A stretch of DNA of 64,000 nucleotides from Streptoalloteichus tenebrarius. Lineage in GTDB: Bacteria > Actinomycetota > Actinomycetes > Mycobacteriales > Pseudonocardiaceae. The notes beneath the pieces are model-generated. The model did not search any database. It had not been told where the DNA came from and saw nothing but the letters and a program-made list of their open reading frames with translations. The position numbers and the translations under genes are program-made. Location: NCBI RefSeq assembly GCF_024171885.1, contig NZ_JAMTCP010000017.1, positions 1-64,000 on the forward strand, written 5' to 3'. Below are positions 19,813-28,139 of the stretch, piece after piece (within the stretch, counting starts at the first letter, position 1; every line of letters begins with the position of its first letter).

Positions 19813-20967
19813 TCAGTCGTGCACGAGCACGTCCCGCAGTTCGGTCCCGTCGACGAACGCGGTCACCCGGTGCCCGCTGGCGCGGGCGTGGGCCAGGGCG
19901 GTGAGCTTGGCCCCGGTGGCGGCCGGCCCGCCGGCCAGACGCGTCCAGCCGAAGTGCTCCAGGTAAGCCCAGCCGTTGTCGTCGTCGGCGCTGGTGAACA
20001 GGTGCAGCGCGCGCCGGGCCGGCAACCACGCCCGCAGCGACACCGCCGCGCATCCGTGCACGGTGGGGCGGGGGTCCGGGTAGTCCTCCAGGTACGCCTC
20101 CCCGTAGGCGATGCGGAAGAACCCCTTCTCGCCCCACTCGACGCCCCAGGAGTTCTTCCCGATCCAGCAGCCGAGGTCGTCGTCCCAGCCGATGACGTTC
20201 ACGCAGTGGCCGCCGGCGAACTCCTCGGTGGTCGCCCGGTAGACGCCGCCGGTGTAGTACAGGAAGTCCTTGTTCACCACCATGCACGCGGTGACGGGGC
20301 CCCGGGTGCGGATGTGCTCCTTCATCCTCGCCGGGGAGCCGGTGAGGTCGACGACGTCGACGGCCCTGGCGAGCCGGTCGGCCCAGTCCGGGGCGAGCGC
20401 GCCGGACCCGTCGTCGACGTAGGGGAGGCACTCCTCGAACGCCACGCCCTTGTCCGAGGCGTCGGCGAAGATCTCGTGCGGCCACGACCCGGTGTCGACG
20501 CGGTAGCCCCTGGCCCTGGCGTGCACGAAGTACAGGTGGCCCTCGGAGAGGTCGAGGTCCAGGCCGGGCGCGCCGCGCGTGTACCGCGCGGTCGACTCCA
20601 TGGCGGCGACGACGCCGAAGGCGACGCAGGAGCCCGCGCGTCCCTGGTTGCGCACCGGGGTCACGTAGTCGTGGCCGTCGACGTCGCGCAGGTCGAAACG
20701 GCGGGGTTGGGCGGGCGGCGGGGAGTCCGCCGTTGGCGCGGCGGCCCTGGGCGCGCCCGCCGCGATGGCGGCCTTGGCCATCGCGGCCGGTTGGCCGACC
20801 CTGGCGGCGAGCTGGTCGGGGCGGGGCGGGGGAACGCCGAGGCGGGCGCGGATCGCCTCGTCGGGAAGCCGGCTGAGACTGGTCTCCCCGGCGCGCCACG
20901 GCTCTCCGAGTCGGGCGAGCGCGTCCCGGACGGCGGCGAGCCGCCCGGGTCCCTGGTCGTCGGGCAT
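19813..20967 (-). CDS. Papain-like (C1 family) cysteine protease
   Basis: 384 residues. After a variable N-terminal region (1-95) comes a full papain fold: oxyanion Gln and catalytic Cys in RNQGRAGSCVAFG (about 108-113), His in GGHCVNVIGWDDD (about 253) and Asn in GKNSWGVEWGEKG (about 271). No signal peptide, unlike most secreted C1 enzymes, so it probably works in the cytosol. The last 70 residues form a separate module also found in the next gene's product. ATG at 20967 preceded by GGGGAGGA. First gene of the cluster that includes the sigma factor and CHAT protease; cutC diverges from it. Confidence 0.88.
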   Translation of the reverse strand: MPDDQGPGRLAAVRDALARLGEPWRAGETSLSRLPDEAIRARLGVPPPRPDQLAARVGQPAAMAKAAIAAGAPRAAAPTADSPPPAQPRRFDLRDVDGHDYVTPVRNQGRAGSCVAFGVVAAMESTARYTRGAPGLDLDLSEGHLYFVHARARGYRVDTGSWPHEIFADASDKGVAFEECLPYVDDGSGALAPDWADRLARAVDVVDLTGSPARMKEHIRTRGPVTACMVVNKDFLYYTGGVYRATTEEFAGGHCVNVIGWDDDLGCWIGKNSWGVEWGEKGFFRIAYGEAYLEDYPDPRPTVHGCAAVSLRAWLPARRALHLFTSADDDNGWAYLEHFGWTRLAGGPAATGAKLTALAHARASGHRVTAFVDGTELRDVLVHD

Positions 20968-21235
20968 GGTTCCTCCCCACTGTGAACACGGGATGGGCGC
21001 GGGGACCGGTCCTCGCCCGTCCCCGCGCGTCGCGCCCCCTCGTCGCCTAATCCAGAGGGCCGGACGGCGGCGCAGATACGTCGATTCGTCGGGGGGTTCG
21101 TCAGAAGTACGGCTGGAGGGGGCCGGGGCGGGGCGGTGGCACGTCCGGAGACGGCCCCCGCTCGCCGGCTGTCGGCCCGACGCGCCGGGCGGGTGACGCG
21201 GGGGAGGAGGGCTGGGCCGGGGACCGCTCGCCCCG

Positions 21236-21251
21236 TATGGTCTAGACCATG
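21236..21251 (+). promoter_or_regulatory. DasR-type (dre) operator overlapping the cutC -10 box and start codon
   Basis: The perfect palindrome ATGGTCTAGACCAT (21237-21250) contains TGGTCTAGACCA, the core of the dre site bound by the GntR-family aminosugar regulator DasR in Streptomyces. TATGGT (21236-21241), 7 nt before the ATG, serves as the -10 of an apparently leaderless promoter, so a bound repressor would cover both. Confidence 0.8.
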
Positions 21252-21947
21252 TCAGGACGTGAGCGCGGTCCGCTGCTGGAGGTCATCGCACTGGACGCGG
21301 CGGACGCCGTGGCCGCCCAGGAGGGCGGCGCGGACCGGTTGGAGCTGGTGTCGGACATCGCCGCCGACGGGCTCACCCCGAGGACCAGCACCGTGCGCGA
21401 GGTGCTCGCCAGCACCGACCTGCCGGTCAGGGTGATGCTGCGGGACGCGGCCGGGTTCGCTCCCGCCGACCTGGAGGGGCTGCGGCGCAGGGCGGCCGAG
21501 CTGAGGGCGGCCGGCGCCGAGGAGTTCGTCCTGGGTTTCCTGGACGGCGGCGGCGCGGTCGACGTGGCCGCCTGCGCGGCCCTGCTGGCCGAGCTGGAGG
21601 GGTGCCGGTGGACCTTCCACCGGGCGCTGGACCACGCCGCCGACCGGGACCTCGCCTGGGCCGCGGCCGTCGGCCTCGGCTGCGACGCCGTGCTGACCGC
21701 CGGCAGCCCGCTGGGCGTCGAGGCGGGCATCGACGCGCTCCTGGACCGGGCGGCCCGCCGCGAGAACGGGGTCGAGCTGCTCGTCGGAGGGGGCCTGCGG
21801 AGCGAGCACGTCGCGCCGCTGCGCGCGGCCGGCGTCCTCGGCTTCCACGTGGGAGGAATGGTCCGTGCGGCGGGCTGGGACAGCCCCGTGGAGGTGGCCA
21901 AGGTTGCGTCACTTCGGACGATGATCAACGGGGGCGTGCCGGCGTAG
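21249..21947 (+). CDS. cutC: CutC family TIM-barrel protein
   Basis: 232 residues with the CutC pattern: LLEVIALDAADAVAAQEGGADRLELVSD written in pieces as LEVIALD, QEGGADRLEL; then GLTPRTSTVREV, VRVMLRD, FVLGFLDGGGAVD, WTFHRALDHAAD, DAVLTAGS and LLVGGGLRSEHV. Historically called a copper homeostasis protein; the true activity is unsettled. A dre-type operator sits on its promoter and an aminosugar importer and hexosaminidase follow, so a role in aminosugar metabolism is a reasonable inference. ATG at 21249, apparently leaderless. The O-methyltransferase begins 9 bp after its stop. Confidence 0.9.
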   Translation: MSGRERGPLLEVIALDAADAVAAQEGGADRLELVSDIAADGLTPRTSTVREVLASTDLPVRVMLRDAAGFAPADLEGLRRRAAELRAAGAEEFVLGFLDGGGAVDVAACAALLAELEGCRWTFHRALDHAADRDLAWAAAVGLGCDAVLTAGSPLGVEAGIDALLDRAARRENGVELLVGGGLRSEHVAPLRAAGVLGFHVGGMVRAAGWDSPVEVAKVASLRTMINGGVPA

Positions 21948-21956
21948 CCTGCCGCA

Positions 21957-22616
21957 ATGAGCAAGATTTCCGAGGGGCTCAGCCCGGAGCTGCACGAGTA
22001 CCTGGTCGCCCACGGGACCCCGCCGGACCAGCTCCTGCGGGACCTCGCCGACGAGACCGCCCTGCGGCTGCCCGAGCGGTTCGCGATGCAGATCGCGCCG
22101 GAGCAGGGCACGTTCCTCACCCTGCTCACGAGGCTGCTCGGCGTCCGCTCCGCGGTGGAGGTGGGCACGTTCACCGGCTACTCGTCCATCTGCATCGCCA
22201 GGGGGCTGGCTCCCGGGGGTCGTCTGCTCTGTTGCGACGTCAGCGAGGAGTTCACCTCCGTCGCCCGGCGCTACTGGTCGATGGCCGGGCTCGACGACCG
22301 GGTGGAGCTGCGGTTGGCCCCGGCCGTGGAGACCCTGCGGTCGCTGCCGGCCGAGCCCACGGTCGACCTGTCGTTCATCGACGCCGACAAGACCGGCTAC
22401 GTCGACTACTGGGAGGAGCTCGTGCCGCGCACCCGCCAGGGCGGCGTGATCCTGGTGGACAACGTGTTCTCCGGCGGCCGGGTGCTCCAGGAGGAGCCGG
22501 AGGACGAGGTGGTCCGCGCGATCCAGGAGTTCAACGAGCACGCCCTGGCCGACCCGAGGGTCGAGCTGGTCATGCTCCCGATCGCCGACGGGCTGACGTT
22601 GGCCCGCAAGCTCTGA
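21957..22616 (+). CDS. SAM-dependent O-methyltransferase (caffeoyl-CoA OMT type)
   Basis: 219-residue class I methyltransferase of the catechol/caffeoyl-CoA family: SAM motif VEVGTFTGYSSICIARGL near 67-85, CCDVSEEF (acidic SAM-binding loop), the metal-binding region LSFIDADKTGYVDYWE, and ILVDNVFSGG. Substrate cannot be read from sequence. TAGCCT (21945-21950), which includes the cutC stop, lies 6 nt before the ATG, so it may also be transcribed without a leader, independently of cutC. Confidence 0.9.
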   Translation: MSKISEGLSPELHEYLVAHGTPPDQLLRDLADETALRLPERFAMQIAPEQGTFLTLLTRLLGVRSAVEVGTFTGYSSICIARGLAPGGRLLCCDVSEEFTSVARRYWSMAGLDDRVELRLAPAVETLRSLPAEPTVDLSFIDADKTGYVDYWEELVPRTRQGGVILVDNVFSGGRVLQEEPEDEVVRAIQEFNEHALADPRVELVMLPIADGLTLARKL

Positions 22617-22678
22617 CCGACCCCCACGTGACGCCCCTGGCGCCCGACGAATTCAAGGGGTCGTCGCATCACCGTTGA

Positions 22679-23211
22679 TCACCTGGCTTCGGCCAGGGGC
22701 AGCTCAGCGAGACGCTCGGCTGGGGTTTCCCCGCCGAGCGTCTCGCGTGAACGCCCGTTGAGTTCGGCGGCCACCCGGCCGGGCGTGTGACGGCCGTGGA
22801 CCGACAGATCGGCGCCCTTGGGGAAGTGCTGGCGCGGCACACCGTTCGTGTTCTCGTTCGAGCCGAGCCGCGCCGCGCCGCCAGGGTGAACGCGGATCGC
22901 GGAAGAAGGCCGGGATGCCGGTGGCCAGGGAGAGCTGATCGCGCAAACCCATCTCCGCCCCCTGGTCCCAGGTCAGAGACCGCCTGAGGTGGGCGGCACG
23001 GTGGCGCATGGCCTTGACCAGGGCACCCCGGAAGGTCCTCGGGTCGCCCGTGACGCCACCCCCGGCCCCTGCGCTCGTTCCCGCCGACCTTGGCACGGAC
23101 CTGCCGGTTGGTGAGTCCCCGTTCCACCAAGGCGAGATAGGACTCCCGCTCCCTGGCGAGCTTTCTCGGCCCCTGGGCCTTCGTCCTGTCCGCCCGAACC
23201 TGGACGTCCAT
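22679..23211 (-). pseudogene. Degenerate IS30-family transposase
   Basis: Pieces of an IS30-type transposase in three frames: an N-terminal helix-turn-helix part (QGPRKLARERESYLAL, LTNRQVRAKVGGNERR), then, after loss of roughly the central third including most of the catalytic domain, HLRRSLTWDQGAEM, QLSLATGIPAFFRDPRSPW, GSNENTNG, FPKGADLSVHGR and VAAELNGRSRETLGGETPAERLAE. Frameshifts separate the last pieces. Not functional; a fossil insertion between the methyltransferase gene and the importer operon. No terminal inverted repeats were recognised. Confidence 0.85.
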
Positions 23212-23330
23212 CGCGTTCCCGAATCGTCGGGGCGTTGCGACGGCCCCCCAGAGTTGCGACGGCCCCCAGAACTCAGGGACGTCGCACGGGGCATCACGCG
23301 TCTCCGGGGGCGCCGGCCCCTCGTTTCCGC

Positions 23331-23346
23331 AGTGGTCCAGACCTTG
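23331..23346 (+). promoter_or_regulatory. Degenerate DasR-type (dre) operator upstream of the importer operon
   Basis: AGTGGTCCAGACCTTG matches the 16-bp dre consensus except at three or four positions; the central GGTC-N-AGACC is kept. It lies 85 bp before the binding-protein start, the position of dre sites before dasA. Confidence 0.6.
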
Positions 23347-23430
23347 TGGTGGTGGCCACAGGCGACCTACCATCCCCCAAACATTGCCCAGAACGAAACG
23401 CGCGTTGCACATCGCGCAACGGAGGTGAGG

Positions 23431-24738
23431 ATGCGGGTCGGACGAGGGCTGGTGGGCGCCGTGGCGGCCGTGCTCGGCGCGGCCGTCGCGGTCGGCTGCG
23501 CCCCGGTGCAGTCGAAACCGGTCGGCGGCGCCGCCAACAGCCCGGACCACGCCACGGGGACCCTGCGGGTCTGGCTGTTCGACGAGGCCAACCGCGCGCC
23601 CAAGGAGGCGGTGGTGCGCGAGGCGGCGGCCGAGTTCGAGTCCGCCCACCCCGGCGTCCGCGTCGACGTGCAGTACGTGCAGGTCGACAGCAGGGCGGAG
23701 CGGTTCAAGGCCGCCTTCAACGACCCGAGGAGCGCGCCCGACGTCGCCGAGTTCGGCAACACCGACCTCGCCGGGTACGTCGCCGCCGGCGGCTTCGCCG
23801 ACCTCGGCGCCGACCTGGCGTCGTGGACCGAGGCCAGGGACCTCACCCCGTCCGTCCTCGACACGGCCAGAGTGGACGGGAAGACCTACGCCACCCCGTG
23901 GTACGTCGGAGTCAGGGCGCTGTACTACCGCACCGACGTCTTCGAGGAGCTGGGCCTGCGCCCACCGCGCAGCGCCGCCGAGCTGGTGGAGACCGCGCGC
24001 CGGATCAGGGAGCGCCGCCCCGACCTCTACGGCATCTCCGTCGGCGGCAAGTACACCTACGCGATGCTGCCGTTCCTCTGGTCGGCGGGCGGCGACCTCG
24101 CCCGCAGGGACGGCGCGAACTGGGTGTCCACTGTGGACCAAGAGCCGGCGAGGGCCGGCATCTCCCGCTACGCCGAGCTGCTGCGCGACGACGTGTGCCC
24201 GCCCGCGCAGTGCGCGCAGATGACCGGCTCCTCCTCCGTGCAGGCGTTCGCCGCCGGCAAGGCCGCGATGACCGTCGGCGGCGACTTCAACCGCAAGGCC
24301 GTGGACGCCGGCGTCGCGGCCGGGAAGTACGCGGTCGTGCCGCTGCCGGGCGAGCGGGAAGGCTCGGTCGCCCCCGCGTTCGCCGGCGGCAACCTCCTCG
24401 GGGTGCTGCGCGGCACCGAACGCCGGACCCTCGCGGTCGCGTTCACGAAGCTGTTGGCCGGCAAGAAGTACCAGCGGAAGATGTTCGAGGCCATGGGGAA
24501 CCTGCCCACGTTCACCGACCTCCAGCGCGAGGTCGCCGAGGGCCAGCCGTTCCAGCGGCCGTTCGTCGACACCCTGGCCGCCGGCACGCGGTTCGTGCCG
24601 GCCACCCCGGCGTGGGCGAAGATCGACGCGCAGGCCGTGCTGCCGACCGCGGTCCAGGAGATCGCCACCGGCGCGAAGACCGCGCCCGAGGCGACGAGGG
24701 CGGCGGCGGAGCGCATGAACGCGGCCTTCCGGTCATGA
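23431..24738 (+). CDS. Sugar ABC transporter lipoprotein, DasA-like
   Basis: 435-residue extracellular binding protein. Signal peptide with lipobox AVGC, Cys at residue 23. The mature part follows the family-1 solute-binding pattern of the N,N'-diacetylchitobiose receptor DasA (LRVWLFDEANRAPKEA, DVAEFGNTDLAGYVAAGGF, YATPWYVGVRALYYR, AAMTVGGDFNRKA). ATG at 23431 follows GGAGG by 5 nt. It overlaps the permease gene as ATGA. With the hexosaminidase downstream and dre-type sites nearby, chito-oligosaccharide uptake is the likely role. Confidence 0.85.
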   Translation: MRVGRGLVGAVAAVLGAAVAVGCAPVQSKPVGGAANSPDHATGTLRVWLFDEANRAPKEAVVREAAAEFESAHPGVRVDVQYVQVDSRAERFKAAFNDPRSAPDVAEFGNTDLAGYVAAGGFADLGADLASWTEARDLTPSVLDTARVDGKTYATPWYVGVRALYYRTDVFEELGLRPPRSAAELVETARRIRERRPDLYGISVGGKYTYAMLPFLWSAGGDLARRDGANWVSTVDQEPARAGISRYAELLRDDVCPPAQCAQMTGSSSVQAFAAGKAAMTVGGDFNRKAVDAGVAAGKYAVVPLPGEREGSVAPAFAGGNLLGVLRGTERRTLAVAFTKLLAGKKYQRKMFEAMGNLPTFTDLQREVAEGQPFQRPFVDTLAAGTRFVPATPAWAKIDAQAVLPTAVQEIATGAKTAPEATRAAAERMNAAFRS

Positions 24739-25664
24739 GCGCGGGCGACGGCATGACGACGACCCGCAGGGGGGACGCGCTCGCCGCGGCCCGCTACCTC
24801 GCCCCCGCCGCGCTGGTGCTGGTCGGGCTGCTGGGCTACCCGATGTACCAGCTCGTCCTGATCTCGTTCTACGACTACGGGCAGGAGCAGGCCAGCGCGG
24901 GGGCGCCGCTGACCTTCATCGGCTTCGACAACTACCAGCGGCTGTTCTCCGAACCCCAGTTCTGGGGGGTGCTCGGGCAGACCGTGGCCTTCGCCGCGGC
25001 GTGCGTGGCCGGCACCCTGCTCGTCGGCGGGGCGCTCGCGGTGCTGGCCTCCCGCGTGCGGGCGGTGCCCAGGACCCTGCTGTTCCTCGCCGCGCTCGGC
25101 GCGTGGGCGACCCCGGCGGTGGCCGGCTCCACGGTCTGGCTGTTCCTGTTCGACGCCGACCTCGGCCTGGTCAACGAGGTCCTCGTCGGCCTCGGTATCC
25201 ACGACATGGCCGGTTACTCTTGGACGTACGACAAGCTCGTGGCGTTCGCCCTGGTCGCGGGCGAGGTGATCTGGTGTTCGTTCCCGTTCGTCATGGTCAC
25301 CCTCTACGCCGGGATCCGGGCGATCCCCGCCGAGGTGCTGGAGGCCGCCACGCTGGACGGCGCGTCGACCTGGCGCGCCACGCGCAGCGTGGTCCTTCCC
25401 CTACTCCGCCCGCTCATCGCGGTGGCCACCATCCAGTCGATCATCTGGGACTTCAAGCTGTTCACGCAGATCTACGTGATGACCGGCGGTGGTGGCGTCG
25501 CCGGGCAGAACCTGGTGCTCAACGTCTACGCCTACCAGCAGGCGTTCGCGGCGTCGGACTACGGGCTGGGCTCGGCGATCGGCGTGGTGATGACCGTGGT
25601 GCTGCTCGTCGTCACCCTGTTCTACCTCCGCGCCCTGCGTCGCCGGGGGGAGGAGCTGGCATGA
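24735..25664 (+). CDS. Sugar ABC transporter permease, DasB-like
   Basis: 309-residue inner-membrane protein with about six helices (first LAPAALVLVGLLGYPMYQLV) and the cytosolic EAA loop EVLEAATLDGASTWRATRSV that contacts the ATPase. MalF-type permease of the binding-protein-dependent sugar importers. Start overlaps the preceding stop (ATGA). No ATPase gene lies in the operon, as in das loci, where a shared MsiK-type ATPase encoded elsewhere is used. Confidence 0.9.
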   Translation: MSAGDGMTTTRRGDALAAARYLAPAALVLVGLLGYPMYQLVLISFYDYGQEQASAGAPLTFIGFDNYQRLFSEPQFWGVLGQTVAFAAACVAGTLLVGGALAVLASRVRAVPRTLLFLAALGAWATPAVAGSTVWLFLFDADLGLVNEVLVGLGIHDMAGYSWTYDKLVAFALVAGEVIWCSFPFVMVTLYAGIRAIPAEVLEAATLDGASTWRATRSVVLPLLRPLIAVATIQSIIWDFKLFTQIYVMTGGGGVAGQNLVLNVYAYQQAFAASDYGLGSAIGVVMTVVLLVVTLFYLRALRRRGEELA

Positions 25665-26509
25665 GGTGGTTGCGTCGTCCCGGCCGCGCGGCGGCCGAGG
25701 TCCTGACGGTGGTCATCGCCGGCGTCGTCGCGTTCCCGCTCTACTGGATGGTGCTCACCGCCCTCAAACCCGAGGGCGAGGTGCTGTCGGCCAACCCCAG
25801 GCCGTGGACCCTCGCGCCGACCTGGGACAACTTCCACCGGGTGCTGACCGTCTCCGGGTTCGGCCGGTTCTTCCTCAACAGCGTGGTCGTCGCGCTCGTC
25901 GTGGTGGCGCTGTCGCTGGTCCTGTCGTTCCTGGCGGCGGTGGCGCTGACCCGCTTCCGGTTCAGGGGCAGGACGGTCCTGCTCGTCATGCTGCTCGTGG
26001 CGCAGATGGTCCCGGTCGAGGCGCTGACCATCCCGCTGTTCTTCGTCATGCGGATCGTGGGGGAGACCGCCCCCGTGTTCGGCGTGAACCACCTCGGCTC
26101 CCTCGTGCTGGTGCACCTGGCGTTCAGCCTGCCCTTCGCCGTCTGGATGCTCAGGGGGTTCGTGGCCGCCGTGCCGGTGGAGCTGGAGGAGGCCGCCGCG
26201 CTCGACGGGGCCAGCCGGTTCCGCTTCACCTGGCAGGTCCTGTTCCCGATCGTCGCGCCGGGCCTGGTCGCCAGCAGCGTGCTGTCCTTCATCCACGCCT
26301 GGAACGACTTCCTGTTCGCCAAGACGTTCGTCACCGTCGAGGAGAGCCAGACCCTGCCGCTGGCGATCCTGGTGTTCTTCAAGCCGGACCAGAACGACTG
26401 GGGCGCCATCATGGCCGGATCGACCCTGATGACCATCCCGGTGCTGGTGTTCTTCGTCCTCGTCCAACGCCGCCTGGTGTCCGGGCTGGCCGGAGCCGTG
26501 AAGGGTTGA
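25661..26509 (+). CDS. Sugar ABC transporter permease, DasC-like
   Basis: 282 residues, MalG-type permease: first helix VLTVVIAGVVAFPLYWMVL, then TALKPEGEV, SFLAAVALTRFRFRG, QMVPVEALTIPLFF and the EAA loop ELEEAAALDGASRFRFTWQ. Forms the heterodimeric channel with the preceding permease, to which it is coupled by an ATGA overlap. The hexosaminidase gene starts one base after its stop. Confidence 0.9.
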   Translation: MRWLRRPGRAAAEVLTVVIAGVVAFPLYWMVLTALKPEGEVLSANPRPWTLAPTWDNFHRVLTVSGFGRFFLNSVVVALVVVALSLVLSFLAAVALTRFRFRGRTVLLVMLLVAQMVPVEALTIPLFFVMRIVGETAPVFGVNHLGSLVLVHLAFSLPFAVWMLRGFVAAVPVELEEAAALDGASRFRFTWQVLFPIVAPGLVASSVLSFIHAWNDFLFAKTFVTVEESQTLPLAILVFFKPDQNDWGAIMAGSTLMTIPVLVFFVLVQRRLVSGLAGAVKG

Positions 26510-26510
26510 C

Positions 26511-28139
26511 ATGACCACGTTCGACTGCCTGGTCCCCCGGCCGGTGGGGGTCACCCCCGCCCCGGGGCGGTTCGTCCTGGACGCCGGAACGACCCTCGCC
26601 GCCGACGCGGGGGCCGCCTCGGCCGCGCGGTGGCTGCGCCAGGTCCTCGGCGCCGCCACCGGGCTCGCCCTTCCTCCCTCCACTGTGGACGCCCGGATCG
26701 AGCTGCGGGTCGACCAGGGCGTCGTGCGGGAGGCGGAGGGCTACCGGCTGGAGATCACCCCCGAGGTCGTCAGGGTGACCGCGGCCGACGCCGCCGGCGC
26801 GTTCTACGCCGCGCAGACGGTGCGGCAGCTCCTCGGACCGGACGCCTTCAGGGCCGCCAACGTCCACAGTGGAGGGTGGAGCCTGCCCTGCGGCGTCGTC
26901 GTCGACCGGCCGAGGTTCGGCTGGCGCGGCTGCCTGCTCGACGTCGCCCGGCACTTCATGCCCAAGAACGCGCTGCTGCGGTTCGTCGACCTGCTCGCCG
27001 CGCACAAGCTCAACGTGCTGCACCTGCACCTCACCGACGACCAGGGCTGGCGCATGGAGATCAAGCGCTACCCCCGGCTGACCGAGGTGGGCGCGTGGCG
27101 GCACGGCTCGCGGGTGGGCTGGCGCCGCGACGACAGCCACGACGGCAGACCGCACGGCGGCTTCTACACCCAGGCCGACCTGCACGAGATCGTCGCCTAC
27201 GCGGCGGAACGCGGCGTCACCGTCGTCCCGGAGATCGACGTCCCCGGCCACGTGCAGGCCGCGCTCGCCGCCTACCCCGAGCTGGGCAACACCGGGGAAC
27301 GGCTGGACGTGTGGCCGCTGTGGGGCGTCAGCGAGAACGTCCTGAACATGTCGGACTCCACCGTCAAGTTCTTCCAGAACGTCTTCGACGAGGTCGTCGA
27401 CGTCTTCCCGTCGCCGGTGGTGTGCATCGGCGGCGACGAGGTGCCCACCGTCCAGTGGCAGCGCAGCCCCGAGGCCCGGCGCCGCGCGGCCGAACTGGGC
27501 CTGGCCGACGTCACCGAGCTGCACGGCTGGTTCCTGCGGCAGATGGCCGAGCGGCTGGCCGACCACGGGCGGCGCGTCCTCGGCTGGGACGAGATGGCGG
27601 AGGGCGCCATGCCCGAGGGGGCCATCGTGGCGTCGTGGCGCGGCGAGGAGGCCGGAGCCATGGCCGCCGCCGAGGGCTACGACGTCGTCATGTGCCCCGA
27701 ACAGCACGTCTACCTCGACCACCGGCAGTCGGAGCACCCGGACGAACCCGTCCCGGTGGGCTTCCTGAGCACGTTGCAGGACTTCTACCGCTACGACCCG
27801 CTGCCCGCGGGCCTCGACGCGGCCACCGCGCACCGCGTCCTCGGCTCGCAGGCCCAGGTGTGGACCGAGCACCTCGACTCGCCCCGCAGGGTCGACTACG
27901 CGGCCTTCCCCCGCCTGGTCGCGTTCGCCGAGGTGGTGTGGAGCCCCAGGGAGGCCAGGGACCTCGCCGACTTCGAGCGCCGCCTCGCCGAGCACCACCT
28001 GCCCCGGCTGGACGCGCTCGGCGTGGAGTACCGCCCCCTGACGGGTCCGCTGCCGTGGCAGACCCGCCCCGGCGTGCCGGGACGGCCCAGGGCCCGCGCT
28101 CAGTCCTCCTCGGGGACCAGCAGCCAGCACGCGACGTAG
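26511..28139 (+). CDS. Beta-N-acetylhexosaminidase, GH20
   Basis: 542 residues. An N-terminal alpha/beta domain (about 1-135) precedes the GH20 barrel: RFGWRGCLLDVARHFMP, NVLHLHLTDDQGWRMEIKRY, PEIDVPGHVQAALAAYP, and the catalytic pair Asp-Glu in CIGGDEVPT (about 306). Hydrolyses terminal GlcNAc by substrate-assisted catalysis. No signal peptide is visible, so it probably acts inside on imported chitobiose. It is the last gene of the importer operon. Its last 40 bp overlap the convergent PspC gene. Two copies of TCCACwGTGGA lie within it. Confidence 0.93.
   Translation: MTTFDCLVPRPVGVTPAPGRFVLDAGTTLAADAGAASAARWLRQVLGAATGLALPPSTVDARIELRVDQGVVREAEGYRLEITPEVVRVTAADAAGAFYAAQTVRQLLGPDAFRAANVHSGGWSLPCGVVVDRPRFGWRGCLLDVARHFMPKNALLRFVDLLAAHKLNVLHLHLTDDQGWRMEIKRYPRLTEVGAWRHGSRVGWRRDDSHDGRPHGGFYTQADLHEIVAYAAERGVTVVPEIDVPGHVQAALAAYPELGNTGERLDVWPLWGVSENVLNMSDSTVKFFQNVFDEVVDVFPSPVVCIGGDEVPTVQWQRSPEARRRAAELGLADVTELHGWFLRQMAERLADHGRRVLGWDEMAEGAMPEGAIVASWRGEEAGAMAAAEGYDVVMCPEQHVYLDHRQSEHPDEPVPVGFLSTLQDFYRYDPLPAGLDAATAHRVLGSQAQVWTEHLDSPRRVDYAAFPRLVAFAEVVWSPREARDLADFERRLAEHHLPRLDALGVEYRPLTGPLPWQTRPGVPGRPRARAQSSSGTSSQHAT

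Noticed and set aside
14136..20967. Ribosomally synthesised peptide or other natural-product gene cluster
   Set aside because: The proteases suggested a maturation system, but there is no precursor with a leader peptide, no modification enzyme and no exporter in the cluster.
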